A stretch of 64,000 bases of DNA from Escarpia spicata (GCA_963995525.1 OZ023216.1:36708408-36772407), one strand, 5' to 3'; shown: positions 1 to 10,948, counted from the first letter of the stretch. Notes: generated from the letters alone by a model not told the origin. Program-made: numbers and translations.

Positions 1-54
1 GTAAATAATGTGTAAAAAACAACCAAATGCATGTTGACGTTTGAACTGTTTCAG

Positions 55-175
55 CGAAAGTGGTGAAGTCTCAAAGGAGGTTGCGGTACTAAAGTCCGAA
101 GGGGTTGTGACGGACCGTACTGCCACATCAACGACTGAGCTTGGTGCGGCTATGACGTCTGAGAGACTGATATGA
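55..175 (+). CDS. possible 3' terminal exon of a gene entering from the left
   Basis: A pyrimidine-rich tract ending in TTTCAG at 49-54 is followed by a frame that stays open for 39 codons from 56 and stops with TGA at 173-175. The peptide is rich in S, T, E and V (it begins ESGEVSKEVAVLKSEG) and has no recognisable domain. Base composition is more GC-rich than the flanks. It would be the carboxyl end of a protein encoded mostly outside the window. No AATAAA signal was seen close downstream, and an open frame this short can arise by chance, so the call is tentative. Confidence 0.3.
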
Positions 176-383
176 ATACGTCTTGTTTACTGCGACCAGT
201 CTTCAATAGCTTAAGCAGCAAACTACAAACACTGTAGTCATATATGAATCAGAATTACCTTTCGCTGTTTGTATAATGTCATTACATGATTGACAAACAT
301 GGACATTGTACTTTTCATTCGGACGATTGAGGGCGGTCGCATCAGTTCGCAAAGTCCAAGAAATACGTCAAACATTACGTTGG

Positions 384-1106
384 TAGTGGGTGGTGTACTC
401 GTTACCATCATGTAGGCTGTGGGTGGTGTACTTGTCACCATCATGTAGGCTGTGGGTGGTGTACTCGTTACCATCATGTAGGCTGTGGGTGGTGTACACG
501 TCACCATCATGTTGGCTGTGGGTGGTGTACACGTCACCATCATGTTGGCTGTGGGTGATGTACTCGTTACTATCATGTAGGCTGTGGGTGGTGTACACGT
601 GACCATCATGTTGGCTGTGGGTGGTGTACACGTGACCATCATGTAGGCTGTGGGTGGTGTACACGTGACCATCATGTAGGCTGTGGGTGGTGTACACGTG
701 ACCATCATGTTGGCTGTGGGTGGTGTACACGTGACCATCATGTTGGCTGTGGGTGGTGTACACGTGACCATCATGTAGGCTGTGGGTGGTGTACACGTGA
801 CCATCATGTTGGCTGTGGGTGGTGTACACGTTACCATCATGTTGGCTGTGGGTGATGTACTCGTTACCATCACGTAGGCTGTGGCTGATGTACACGTGAC
901 CATCATGTAGGCTGTGGGTGGTGTACAGTGACCATCATGTAGGCTGTGGGTGGTGTACACGTGACCATCATGTAGGCTGTAGGTGGTGTACACGTCACCA
1001 TCATGTTGGCTGTGGGTGATGTACTCGTTACCATCATGTAGGCTGTGGGTGGTGTACACGTCACCATCATGTAGGCTGTGGGTGGTGTGCACGTGACCAT
1101 TACGTA
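384..1106. repeat. 33-bp minisatellite, about 22 copies
   Basis: The unit reads GGCTGTGGGTGGTGTACACG followed by TGACCATCATGTA (33 bp). Copies differ mainly at GTA/GTT before GGCTG and at ACACGTGACC/ACACGTCACC/CTCGTTACC. Because the period is 11 codons, long frames such as repeats of THSLHDG are open on the minus strand. These are repeat by-products, not genes. Most units carry the near-palindrome GTACACGTGAC. Confidence 0.9.
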
Positions 1107-1162
1107 CGTGGTGATGGTGTATTCGTCACCACGCATCGCGGGGAAAATACATTGCTACAGTG

Positions 1163-1171
1163 GCGCCACCT
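1163..1171 (-). promoter_or_regulatory. CTCF-like core motif (AGGTGGCGC)
   Basis: The plus strand reads GCGCCACCT, the reverse complement of AGGTGGCGC, the core recognised by CTCF in flies and close to the vertebrate core. The same core recurs at 13595-13603 and 16088-16101. Binding is inferred only. Confidence 0.25.
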
Positions 1172-1733
1172 AGCAGTCAGTGAGACATAGGATAATGCAA
1201 ATTGATGCTAATTGCAATTTTGGGCCGTAAGATCCCACATTACGTATAGATGGGGAGGGCGGAGATGATTGGGCCAATGCTAAACGCATTCCAGGGCTTC
1301 TGATGCACGGCAGGCAGCTTTACTGCGGGGTGGGACAACTCGGTGGTAGGGCGGCTAACAGTAAACCGAGAGATGGACCGGAGTATGTATTAATGTCTAA
1401 ATGTTGACTAATTTATCAATTTATTTTATTTTATGAATGCAGTGCGATCCAGACACAATCCTTGCGATACACCTGTGGTTGAGATCAAATTGGTCGGACA
1501 CCGTACCGTTGATGATAACTTGATGATATCTCTATTGCAGTTATGAGGAAAGCCAATTTACTGCGGAGCCTGATTCTCCAAAACACCAGTTCATGGTATT
1601 ATTAGCAAAAGTTCATGATCGACGGTTTGAAAAGCTGCATATAGGACTATAAGAACCAGTGGGGTATCTTTCTGTTGGTCCGTCTTAAGAAGGATATCAG
1701 ATTGGACCTGAACATGTGCAGTTTCAGTAGCAT
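1172..1733. other. spacer with no gene seen
   Basis: Ordinary AT-rich DNA between the two minisatellites. No splice-bounded open frame or repeat family was recognised. Confidence 0.5.
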
Positions 1734-2515
1734 GTTCCGCTCTGTGAGCTGACCGAGCTCTGTGAGCTGACCGAGCTCTGTGAGCTGACCGAGCTCTGTG
1801 AGCTGACCGAGCACGGTGAGCTGACCGAGCTCTGTGAGCTGAACGAGCACGGTGAGATGACCGAGCTCTGTGAGCTGACCGAGCTCTGTGAGCTGACCGA
1901 GCTCTGTGAGCTGACCGAGCTCTGTGAGCTGACCGAGCTCTGTGAGCTGACCGAGCTCTGTGAGCTGACCGAGCACGGTGAGATGACCGAGCACGGTGAG
2001 CTGACCGAGCTCTGTGAGCTGACCGAGCTCTGTGAGCTGACCGAGCTCTGTGAGCTGACCGAGCTCTGTGAGCTGACCGAGCTCTGTGAGCTGACCGAGC
2101 ACGGTGAGATGACCGAGCTCTGTGAGCTGACCGAGCTCTGTGAGCTGACCGAGCTCTGTGAGCTGACCGAGCTCTGTGAGCTGACCGAGCTCTGTGAGCT
2201 GACCGAGCTCTGTGAGCTGACCGAGCTCTGTGAGCTGACCGAGCTCTGTGAGTTGACCGAGTTCTGTGAACTGACCGAGCTCTGTGAGCTGACCGAGCTC
2301 TGTGAGCTGACCGAGCTCTGTGAGCTGACCGAGCTCTGTGAGCTGACCGAGCTCTGTGAGCTGACCGAGCTCTGTGAGCTGACCGAGCTCTGTGAGCTGA
2401 CCGAGCTCTGTGAGCTGACCGAGCTCTGTGAGCTGACTGAGCTCTGTGAGCTGACTGAGCTCTGTGAGCTGACTGAGCTCTGTGAGCAGACTGAGCTCTG
2501 TGAGCTGACTGAGCA
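1734..2515. repeat. 18-bp minisatellite, about 43 copies
   Basis: The unit is GAGCTCTGTGAGCTGACC. Variant units GAGCACGGTGAGATGACC recur at 1812, 1849, 1972, 1990 and 2097, giving a hint of higher-order structure. Units with GACTGAGC cluster at the right end (2435-2512). The 18-bp period leaves several frames on both strands open for 270-310 codons (for example ELCELT repeats). These are not genes. Confidence 0.92.
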
Positions 2516-2587
2516 GCCACGGCAATGGACGTCTACGTTCTTAGTGATGACAGAGTTGACTGATTGTTCACTCGGTTTGTTTGGACA

Positions 2588-2672
2588 CATACTAAAGATA
2601 ATAATAATACATAACTTCTTACGCGCCAATATCCTCAGACAATCCGAGCTCAGTGGCGCATCAAAACCAAAG
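2588..2672. repeat. dispersed repeat shared with 12958-13030
   Basis: An ATAATAATA tract is followed by AACTTCTTACGCGCCAATAT, CCTC and GAGCTCAGTGGCGCA. The same order of blocks occurs at 12958-13030 with substitutions. It looks like the tail of a SINE or other short interspersed element. Confidence 0.45.
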
Positions 2673-2739
2673 GATTGAGTGTTCTCGTATTCGTGTGATA
2701 GGCGAAAGTCGTCAACAAATGGATGGATGTGCTAGGAAG

Positions 2740-3325
2740 CTAGGGAGGATAGGCGATATTGAAAAGATAGGTTTTGAGGTGACGACGAAATACAATAATA
2801 TTTTCTGCTGATTTAACATTAATGGGAAGCGAATTCCATATAGTTGGCGCGGCAACTGAAAAAGTTCGAGTTCCAGCCTTTGTCTTAACTCTAGGAACAG
2901 ATAGCAACTTCGAACTAGACGACCGAAGTTGTCTGGCTTGTCTAGCTGGTGTGAGCATTGAGTGTAAATAACTAGGTTGTTTGGATGAAAGGGCTTGGTA
3001 GGTGATTGTGCCGATCATAAACATAATGCGATATCGCACGGGAGCCAATGCAGTGATTTTAGAAGTGGCACTGAGCGGGAGAATCGAGGAGATTGTGTGA
3101 CTACCCTTGCTAAACAATTTTGGACGCGTTGTAGTTTTACAATATCCTTGATAGCAATATTATGAAGGAGGGAATTGCAATAATCTAATCTGCTGCTAAC
3201 AAGAGCTGTTGCGATAGTCTTAGCGACAGAAAGCGACATATGTCGGCGAATGCGGCGGAGATCACGGATATGATAAAAACAGCAACGGCACGTTTGGGAT
3301 ATGTGTTGTCTGAAATTGAAGTCGC
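2740..3325 (-). pseudogene. LINE reverse-transcriptase C-terminal remnant
   Basis: Two minus-strand frames joined by a frameshift near 3050 form the tail of a LINE polyprotein. The upstream frame contains LRRIRRHMSLSVAKTIATAL, SRLDYCNSLL and LQRVQNCLARVV. The downstream frame contains RYRIMFMIGTITYQAL, QPSYLHSML and a terminal block with IWNSLPINVKSAE. This order (SRLDYCNSLL, then LQRVQN, then LPxxV near the end) is typical of the post-RT region of jockey/CR1/L2-type LINEs. The RT catalytic core is missing. A second copy of the start of this region lies at 8337-8490. The piece directly upstream (3330-3600) is not recognisably LINE. Confidence 0.8.
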
Positions 3326-3729
3326 ACATTGGTTGGCAATATGCTGCTTGGCATTTTGACGTGACACCGCAAGCGTGGGGGCCAGCACAGGATGGAGGGG
3401 AGCTGAGTGTCCAGCCCAGTGGACCCCCTCCTCTGTGCTCACATGGATTGCATTGATTATGTGGCCATTTCGTATCGCTAGACGCCATTGCACAAAAACA
3501 TGAACAACGTACAACAAAGCATACCGCAACAAGTGCATCGAATGGTAAATGTACTTTTGTGGCGTAAGTAACTGAAGGAAATGTGGCTTCCAAAAAACAT
3601 AACCGCATCGTTGGCACTATAAAAGAAATCGCATTTAGAAGAAGACATTTTTATTTTTTAGACAGGCAATGTCTGTTTCGTGAAAGTTGCATCTTGTAGT
3701 AGGAATTGATTGGTTATTGTTAGAATTAC

Positions 3730-3784
3730 ATACACACGCACACGTACACACATACACACGCACACACGCACACACACACACATG
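3730..3784. repeat. (CA)n-rich microsatellite
   Basis: Alternating CA with CG and TA interruptions (ACACGCACACG pattern). Confidence 0.8.
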
Positions 3785-4001
3785 GATATGCTAATTGCTG
3801 AACATTCTTCAGAATAGTTCATTTTTATGCAAATTAGTTCTTTCAAATATATCCAAACGTGAATTTTTACCTTGTACAGGCTTTCGTTAATGTGACACAC
3901 CAACTTCTTCAATAGGCCGTATGACGTCATTGAACATGTGAGATAGCATAATTTACGGGAAAACTTATATTCTCGAAGTCCACACGACGTCGGAATTTTG
4001 A

Positions 4002-4230
<229 letters not shown>

Positions 4231-4257
4231 TTAAATGCCCCAGATTTTACTTTGTAA

Positions 4258-4329
4258 GCTGGTCACACTAAATGCGTATAAGCATAATCTAATATTAGAT
4301 TATGCTTCTACGCATTTAGTCGGACCAGC
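4258..4329. repeat. 72-bp palindrome (MITE-like hairpin)
   Basis: GCTGGTCACACTAAATGCGT on the left is mirrored by ACGCATTTAGTCGGACCAGC on the right, and AAGCATAATCTAAT meets ATTAGATTATGCTT at the centre (about 4293/4294). There are only a few mismatches and no loop. It sits 40 bp to the right of the GT tract. Confidence 0.8.
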
Positions 4330-4990
4330 GTGTAAATTCAAATGTGGGGCACTCAAACTAGACAATCGCCCAAGACGTGACGTTCCAGTTGAGTATTGTT
4401 CAGTAGTGCGTGCGGTAGGTATTACGTGTACGCTGTCTAGAGTTCGACACTTCGACCATTCTAGTACTTGGAATTGAGACTCATTCGTCGTCTTGTGATT
4501 AAAAACAGTACTTTTGGAAGACTCTATTGTGAGAGAATCAGTTTGTTCGCTCGACATTGAAATCCTGTACACAATACGCTGAATGAACACATATTGCCCA
4601 TGTAATTAACTAATGTAGTTATGTAACGTAAGACAAAGGTTTGGTCATTAGGTACAGTCTTTGTTGTGTACGCATTTCACATTTCCTTGACGACAAGCAT
4701 TCTACATAGGTCCAACTTACCAAACTAATTTTACAATTTCAAACCGTCGCGTACACACGCATTGTCGTATAACATATTAAAACGTGGTTCTAATGTGACT
4801 ATTTATAATGTAACTGCATTCAGTTGCACCTATAAATCGTATGTGGCTCTGTTTTGTAGTGCTTCTATAGTGAATTGTACGGTGTAGTTCTACTGTGCCA
4901 TCCAGTATTACCTTATAAGATTAATTCGTTATTTGTGCTCTGAACATGTGTAGTTATACGAGCATGTCTTCGCGCGGCCTGCATCATTAT
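4330..4990. other. intergenic, no gene seen
   Basis: AT-rich sequence with no recognised family and no convincing splice-bounded exon. Confidence 0.5.
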
Positions 4991-5014
4991 TATTGTTAAA
5001 TTTCAACGGCAAAA

Positions 5015-5097
5015 ATGGAGGTTACGGGTCGCGACTTGCAGAAGGAACGGCCGGCTTACAGGATCGATCGATCTGTACGTGTGAAAAGGGCTGTCAG
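5015..5097 (+). CDS. doubtful first coding exon
   Basis: An ATG in good context (AAAAATGG) opens a 27-codon frame (MEVTGRDLQKERPAYRIDRS and a basic tail) ending at a good donor, CAG/GTAGGT, at 5097/5098. It lies 1.7 kb upstream of the PLAC8-like coding start, whose exon is preceded by an acceptor (TTCTCTTCAG, 6791-6800). The phases do not give an open fusion, so it would serve either as untranslated leader or as part of another transcript. I do not recognise the peptide. Confidence 0.18.
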
Positions 5098-5832
5098 GTA
5101 GGTAGAATAGTCGGCATGTTATCGTTTTTGATGACCGTACGCGATTGGGTTTCGACGGTCGAATTGCATGTGGCATTGTTCATTCAACCTTATCGTAGCC
5201 TGCATTCATGGCAGCTCGGCGGACTATCTTAGTAACGGTTGTACAAACATCGGAACATGTTTTGACTTACAAGATTTACTAAACATTTGAATGAACGGTG
5301 AATTAACATGTCTGCGCTTTGTTACATAAGTTATTGTTATCTACTTGCCGATCGTCGGTTGGCAAGTTTTTTCGTGTCTGTGTTGATGACGACGTGAGAA
5401 ACATAAGCGGCCGACACACTGTGAACTTCCAGTACTGGCAGTATTCCTCCCTCGCTGACGTCGCGCACATTCGTCGGTCCGGAATAAAAAGGTAAAACAC
5501 TATCTATATTGTCTATTGGTTTTACTAGACGATGACAGCTCACAACGTGCATACTTCATTTTTGTATGATGTTACATTTGTTCGCATCTATAGGTACAAC
5601 TAAATCTTGTCATTGCAAGACAAGGCAGTGCATGAGTACAGCTAGGGATCGTCTCTTGTAGATTTCGTCAACTTCTCAACATCTTACTTTGAGAATATTC
5701 TACAAGAATATACCACACACAACATAATTATATTGTTCCGATAATGTCCAACATGTTTGATATTGTCAACAGCACTAGTGTTATGTCGTAATAGCATACC
5801 ATTAATTGTGCTAATACATCGACAACGACCAT

Positions 5833-5895
5833 ACACAGTGGCGTAGTGAGGGTTGTCGACGCCCGGGTCCAAACATAATTTGGCGCTCCCCCGTC
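5833..5895. mobile_element. hAT-like MITE end (fragment)
   Basis: CAGTGGCGTAGTGAGGGTTG followed by TCGACGCCCGGG resembles the CAGTGGCGTAG ends of widespread non-autonomous hAT elements. The partner end was not found. Confidence 0.3.
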
Positions 5896-6299
5896 ACGGT
5901 TTACGTGTAAAATCTATACCGGTACATTATACTTTGTTTATTGCAAATATCTAGGAACACCAAAAAATTAAGTTCACATTTTTATTCGATATGAACTGTA
6001 AAGTGTTTGATAGGTATTAATAATGTTCGTGTTTCAAACTACCTGGATATGTAGGATTCGCTTATGCCATTTCAACGATCTGCTCCGCCAGTTCGCGCCA
6101 TCGCCGCAACTGCGTAGCTGTAACACAACTCTAACCAAGTTTATAGTCCAGTAGTGAATCACAAATAATAAGCAATGAACGCATTTACAAACACAAATGA
6201 GTGTACGCACCAAAGAAGACCTTCACACCAATTGAAGACCACTTTTTCTTAATTAATAGCTGCACGGTTATAAATTACTTGCTAAAAATGTATTTGTTC

Positions 6300-6556
6300 T
6301 ACAGTCTCTCCGTGTGGAGGAGGGGCCAAGGCATTGAGGCGATCTTGTTCCACATCACTTTACTGAACGAGTGTTCACATCTGAAAATTTTTCATCATGG
6401 GTGTTTTTGTTAGCCTCACGGGGTGCAAATGATAGCGTTTGAAGAGCCTCGAGGTGGGGTTTTTGCGAGCAGCAATGGGGTGCAATTGGAGGTTTCTGGT
6501 GAACCTCAGCTCCCAACAACATTCCCCACGTTCCGGCGCCCGTGTAAGTGTATGCG
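6300..6556 (-). mobile_element. MITE-like repeat, paired with 63140-63450
   Basis: Degenerate blocks of the type GGTTTTTG-GAGCCT-GGGGTGCAA end in CACGTTCCGGCGCCCGTGT. The segment at 63140-63450 has the same blocks in the same order and ends CACGTTCCGACGCCAGTGTG. Read on the minus strand the terminus starts CACTGGCGTCGGAACGTGG, a form typical of non-autonomous hAT-like ends. Confidence 0.45.
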
Positions 6557-6805
6557 ATCAAGTCATATAACCCGCATTATTCAATCATTGTTGTTCGTAT
6601 GTTGCTAGGGTATCATTTGTTGCGCTGCAGCTAAACACAATAATAACTATTATAGATATGGTTTAACATCCAAGAGTACAATAATTATAAACACAATGTG
6701 TACGTTTTTAAATATACTTAGAACGTACACCATTTCGATGGGTCGCAAGTTTATTTATGCTAGTAGAGCTGTCATTGTTATGTGTATTTCTCTTCAGACG
6801 CAGTC

Positions 6806-6923
6806 ATGACATCCGTCATAGTAATGCAACAGCCAGCGATGGCGCCGCAGTTTGTGCCAGTCATTCAACAGCCGCGGGAATGGAGCAGCAGCCAATGCGA
6901 TTGTTGTGACGACTGCAGCGGCT
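6806..6923 (+). CDS. PLAC8 (cornifelin)-like protein, coding exon 1 of 3
   Basis: First coding exon of a 113-residue PLAC8-domain protein (join 6806-6923, 9295-9425, 10646-10738; 342 nt with stop). The start MTSVIVMQQPAMAP follows an acceptor (TTCTCTTCAG, ending 6800), so a 5' untranslated exon probably lies upstream. Proline- and glutamine-rich residues 1-25 are usual for the family, followed by REWSSSQCDCCDDCSGC, the first cysteine block. The donor is T/GTGGGT at 6923/6924 and the split codon gives Cys. PLAC8 proteins are small Cys-rich membrane-associated or secreted proteins; plant relatives affect cell number and metal resistance, and animal ones affect differentiation. The exact role here is unknown. 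Without splicing the frame would read into a short hydrophobic tail, which I regard as intron. Confidence 0.82.
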
Positions 6924-7000
6924 GTGGGTTCTTATTTTTAATAAACTTTATAATAGCTACCTTATTATTTGTGAGCGCATTTATTAACTACCAAAGTTAG

Positions 7001-7858
7001 ATATCGCGCAGCAAAGAACTGCTGTTGTTTCTGCTATTATTATTATCCTTTTAAGATTCAAATCGAGTTGAAGCTTTACCACATTACACACACTGGACCC
7101 GTAGGCTGGGGAAGGGTGCGGTGAATTCGTATGCACCCCAGCTGAGGTAAAATATTTCTTCAGAATAATCATCAGCAAATTCAACGTCGTGTAGGCTACC
7201 CGGTACCATTAAAATATTGAGATTTATATGACAAATTTTAAAATAATAAAAATTCCAAATATATCACACAAGTCATCCAAGATATTTACCTGGCATTCCA
7301 AACTTCACACCAGATTTCCTCAGTTTAATTATCTGGCGGTGTTATGTCACATTATACTCGTGAGGTTTACGTCGTAAAGAAAAGAAAAGGCAAGACAGAT
7401 ATTACGTTAAGAATCGGGGGAGCGACGTGAAGCCGTGCTATGAAATCGGACCATCTGATAAAATGTCAGTAATGGATGCATCAAAAGTGCATATTGAGTT
7501 TCATGCGGAATGCCAACCGAATGTATACGTGACGGTGTAAGCTTGAGAGTAGTATATGACATAGCGTGGCAAAACCTTATGCGTTGGTACTATTTCAAGG
7601 ACCGAAGCGAGCAAAATACAACACAAAGTTTAAGAGTAATATCTGAGCGATGCCATCAAGCTCGTGGAACAAAAAATTGCAACCACCCACCTCTAAATTC
7701 CCAAATAATTATATTAAAATGAAGTAAGATTGCGCTCAAAGTGTACTACTATTTATTAAATAGCACAAAGGAATACCCCACGTGTTTGTATTGCATTTAA
7801 TCGGTCTGATTATTGATGAAACTGTTGGGGCGGAATGACTCCCACCGTAGACACGGTG
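7001..7858. other. intron 1 sequence, left part
   Basis: AT-rich intron of the PLAC8-like gene. Nothing recognisable apart from the microsatellite that follows. Confidence 0.5.
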
Positions 7859-7990
7859 TGAGTTGTCATTGTCAGTGTGTGTCTGTGTGTGCGTGCGTAT
7901 GTGTGTTTGTGTGTGTGTGCGTGTGTGTGCGTGCGTCTGTGTGTGTTTGCGTGTGTGCGTGTGTGCGTGTGTGCGTGTGTGCGTGTGTCA
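7859..7990. repeat. (TG)n/(CG) microsatellite
   Basis: TG repeats interrupted by CG and CT dinucleotides within intron 1 of the PLAC8-like gene. Confidence 0.9.
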
Positions 7991-8336
7991 CAATCAGCAC
8001 ACACAAAATTTAATTCTACAGAAACTGCTCTCTTAAAAGCTTCATAGCATTCTTATTAAACGCTTATTAATGTGTACGGCATATTTGGCAGAGCTCTGAG
8101 CAGGTTTTCTTAATACCTAACTGGCATATAATACGCAAATCAAATCGTTCCCTAAACCAGCTCAGTGATTGCCTCCAAGGTTATATGGCACTGGGTGAAT
8201 GACAGCAAATTAAACTTGAATTCAAATAAAACTTAATTTCTCATCATTGATGCTCCAACGCAGCGTGATAAATTTGATGGGCTTCCCAACGCGTACCACG
8301 AGTCAACATATCTAACCAGCAACCTCAGCTCAGAAT

Positions 8337-8490
8337 ATAGGAGTTATCTTTGATAACAACCTAAATTTTAGACAACACATATCTCAAATGTGTTTTTGTT
8401 ATCACATCCGAATCTCGATATCTTCGCCGTATTCGCTGGTATATGTCAGTTTTTGTAGCTAAAACAATTGCAACCGCTCTTGTTAGGAGC
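8337..8490 (+). pseudogene. LINE remnant, same family as 2740-3325
   Basis: Translation with frameshifts gives VIFDNNLNFRQHISQ, a YHIR block and the equivalent of AKTIATALV, matching the upstream part of the LINE tail at 2740-3325. It is broken by a TA microsatellite at 8491-8531. Confidence 0.65.
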
Positions 8491-8491
8491 A

Positions 8492-8532
<41 letters not shown>
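8491..8532. repeat. (TA)n microsatellite
   Basis: About 20 TA units at the broken end of the LINE remnant. Confidence 0.95.
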
Positions 8533-8535
<3 letters not shown>

Positions 8536-8984
8536 TATAGTATTCCCATCTATCTTATAAGTGACCTTTCCCCTTTTCCTGCGGCGTCGTTATTTCACCA
8601 GCTCCGTTCTGTTGATAGTCGGCCTGTCTCGATCCAACCTACATATCCCTCATACGCATACACTCATATACAACATCACGCTTAATACTATTCTTCTTCG
8701 TCACTTCAACTACGTCATTTCCGCCAAATCGTCCACCTTTTATACGCCTGTAATTCTCCGAACTTAGCTGTTCTCACAAACATGCCGCCTCAGTTGTTAG
8801 TGATCTGTCACTGATACCGTCTCAGCCCATATTGGCACGGTCACGGGGACCCATACAAAAGGTCTGCAGGTCGGGCACGCAAAATTCAAAAGGTCTAGGG
8901 GACACGTGCTCCCAGCCCCCACCCTACACACGCCTCTTGTCTGGCCTTCCTCTTTTTCTTTGTTCTTTAAAGTCTTCATTGAAA

Positions 8985-9240
8985 GCTATTTTTATTAGGT
9001 TTTCTTTTGGCATACGGCAAACATGTCCAAACCACCGGAGTCCTCTGTTGATTCAGGGGCGAATGCCTGCTCTCTGACCTGGTCATTTCGTAGTCTGTCT
9101 GCCTTAGTAACACCTCTGATGGTCCGCAGGCAATGCATCTCAAAAACTTCAAGAGACTGTCTCTTGCGATCGTAGTGTCCAGGTTTCTGTTTGAAAATAA
9201 GCTATCGCTGAGTCTACCAAAGGCTGCTGATGCCAATACT
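8985..9240 (-). pseudogene. RTE-like LINE C-terminal remnant in PLAC8 intron 1
   Basis: The minus strand encodes SAAFGRLSDSLFSNRNL, then in shifted frames LEVFEMHCLRTIRGVTKADR, LRNDQVREQ and RWFGHVCRMP. These are the conserved post-RT blocks of RTE-type LINEs (xxAFGRLxxxxFxNRxL, then CLRxIxxV, then RWFGHVxRM). Frameshifts and the missing RT domain make it a dead 5'-truncated copy. It ends about 55 bp before PLAC8 exon 2. Confidence 0.72.
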
Positions 9241-9294
9241 AACTGGTTCGTATTGCCAGTATACTAGTATTAAGATGGTCTTTTCGTGTCTCAG

Positions 9295-9425
9295 GTTGGT
9301 ACGTCATATTCTGCACCGCGTGCTTCATGTGTAGTTTCTCGACGCGGATGAACGAGAACTGCTTTGCCATGTTCGTGGCTCCCGTCGCCATGAGGACCAA
9401 GCTGAGAACTGAGAACAACATTCAG
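9295..9425 (+). CDS. PLAC8-like protein, coding exon 2 of 3
   Basis: Acceptor GTCTCAG ends at 9294 and donor CAG/GTAAGG is at 9425/9426. The 131-nt exon completes the split Cys codon and adds 43 residues starting WYVIFCTACFMCSF and including RMNENCFAMFV and MRTKLRTENNIQ. This is the PLAC8 core: a hydrophobic Cys-rich stretch, the (D/R)MNExC block and the family's RTxxRxxxxI motif. It ends in phase 0 and joins exon 3 at GSVCDDYC. Relative to vertebrate PLAC8 the CLG-type segment after the first cysteine block is shorter. Confidence 0.85.
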
Positions 9426-9945
9426 GTAAGGTCGTGTCCATAGTTCACGTTCAAACCAGAGTTACGGGGAGTTTAGTTTGTTATCGACACGGTCCAGTGG
9501 CACTAACACTGCCGAAACGGGTCTGTGCGGCAGGCTTGGGCTTGAGTGAAAATTCGACATTTTCAAATGCAAATCCATTTGCATTTGTGTGTATCAAAAC
9601 ATTTGCATTTACGATTGAACCAAACACACATGCATATATGTATTTTACTGCCAAGAGCAACATTACTTGCATTTACATTTGAATAAAAAAAGTTTGCATT
9701 GAAAACAGACTTGTTGTCCGGATGTTTAGCTGGTGATTCGTCTAATTGTCTGGTGTCTCTACTTGCCCGTCCACAACGGGTGTATTAAGGTCAAGTACCG
9801 GTTGACGGATTTAAGAACCTGGACCTTGATCATTGTATGAAATTCTAACAAATTAAAGGATGTCCGAATGATTCAAAATCTAAAATAATGGAGGACTAAA
9901 CACTATATGCTAATAAAAACATACGCGAACTGACGAGACTATCCC

Positions 9946-10400
9946 TAAAGCTGATTTACACCAGGCGACGCCGCGACGAGTCGATGCCGTCGCACGCAAT
10001 CTAATTGTAGTCTGATCGCCTTATGTAAATATACATAACTGCGATCGTATCGCTTGCAATGTCATCGCTTCGTCGTCCCGACGCCGTTGCGTGTGATTGA
10101 ACTGGCTCTAATTCCAGGCGGAAAAACTCGTCGCGTGTAATTTGTCCCACCACACACGTGACGCATCTAGAAATAGAATAGCCTTCCCTAGAAATAATGG
10201 ATGCGTTGATGCTTAACGGCACGTGACTCATTATGGTCATGTGACATTTCTCACCTCAAACAACTACATTGCGTCGTGTACATACATGCGACCAATATCG
10301 CTTGCGATATACATTGCGAGCCATATCATTCGGCCTTGACATTTCTTAATGACGTCAACACCGCCTCGTTGCGGCGTCGCCTGGCGTAAGGCCTGCTTAA
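9946..10400. mobile_element. MITE-like element with about 35-bp inverted ends
   Basis: The left end TTTACACCAGGCGACGCCGC (from about 9956) is mirrored by GCGGCGTCGCCTGGCGTAAG on the right (ending about 10390). Homology continues outward as TAAAGCTGA against the complement of GGCCTGCTTAA. The interior is GC-richer, with repeated ATCGCTTGC blocks, and encodes nothing recognisable. It lies in intron 2 of the PLAC8-like gene. No target-site duplication was resolved. Confidence 0.6.
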
Positions 10401-10645
10401 GTTAAGGCCGTGGTGTGAAAAGTAAAACACAGGACGGATTATTGCAACCGTGGAGATTCTCTAGAAACCCCTAGGCCTAGGGGCTTATAGCGAGGAATTA
10501 TCGAATCAAGACGCACCGATTTTGCGAAATGGAATTAAACCGGACCAGTTAGTGTATTACTCTGTAATATTATATGCTTGTACAACATATTGTTTATGTG
10601 TTGGCCTATGCATTATTGTAAACGCTAACTGGTGTGTGCTTTCAG

Positions 10646-10738
10646 GGTAGTGTGTGCGACGATTACTGCTCAATGGGTTGCTGCAGCCAGATGGTCTATT
10701 GCCAGATGGACAGAGAACTCAAACATTTGGGTCGCTAA
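10646..10738 (+). CDS. PLAC8-like protein, coding exon 3 of 3
   Basis: Acceptor TGCTTTCAG ends at 10645. Thirty codons and TAA follow: GSVCDDYCSMGCC, then VYCQMDRELKHLGR. The family signature GSxCDDxxxxxCCxxxxxCQxxREL is complete, which fixes the gene as PLAC8-like. The first half of the protein carries the other Cys clusters. The next element downstream is a polyadenylation signal at 10949. Confidence 0.87.
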   Translation, partial: GSVCDDYCSMGCCSQMVYCQMDRELKHLGR

Positions 10739-10948
10739 GAGCGCCACTTTTGTTGCTAGCAGACCCCACACGAGACGCTAGGAGGCACCATCATTGACTT
10801 ACGACATCTCTTTGATCTCGTCTAGTTGGCAGGATATTACGTTAATTTTGATCTGACAGCTAGAGAAGGTCATGCTGTTGTACGTATCAAACGTTTTACA
10901 TTTTGTGGTTATTTACTACCTTAACATGTATCACATTGAAATAACTGA

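Noticed and set aside
384..1106. CRISPR array or bacterial repeat
   Set aside because: Direct tandem units without unique spacers, in clearly eukaryotic DNA.
1591..2678. Overlapping open frames of about 270-310 codons on both strands
   Set aside because: They are the 18-bp minisatellite read in different frames; the period of six codons keeps them open. No protein family or splice context.
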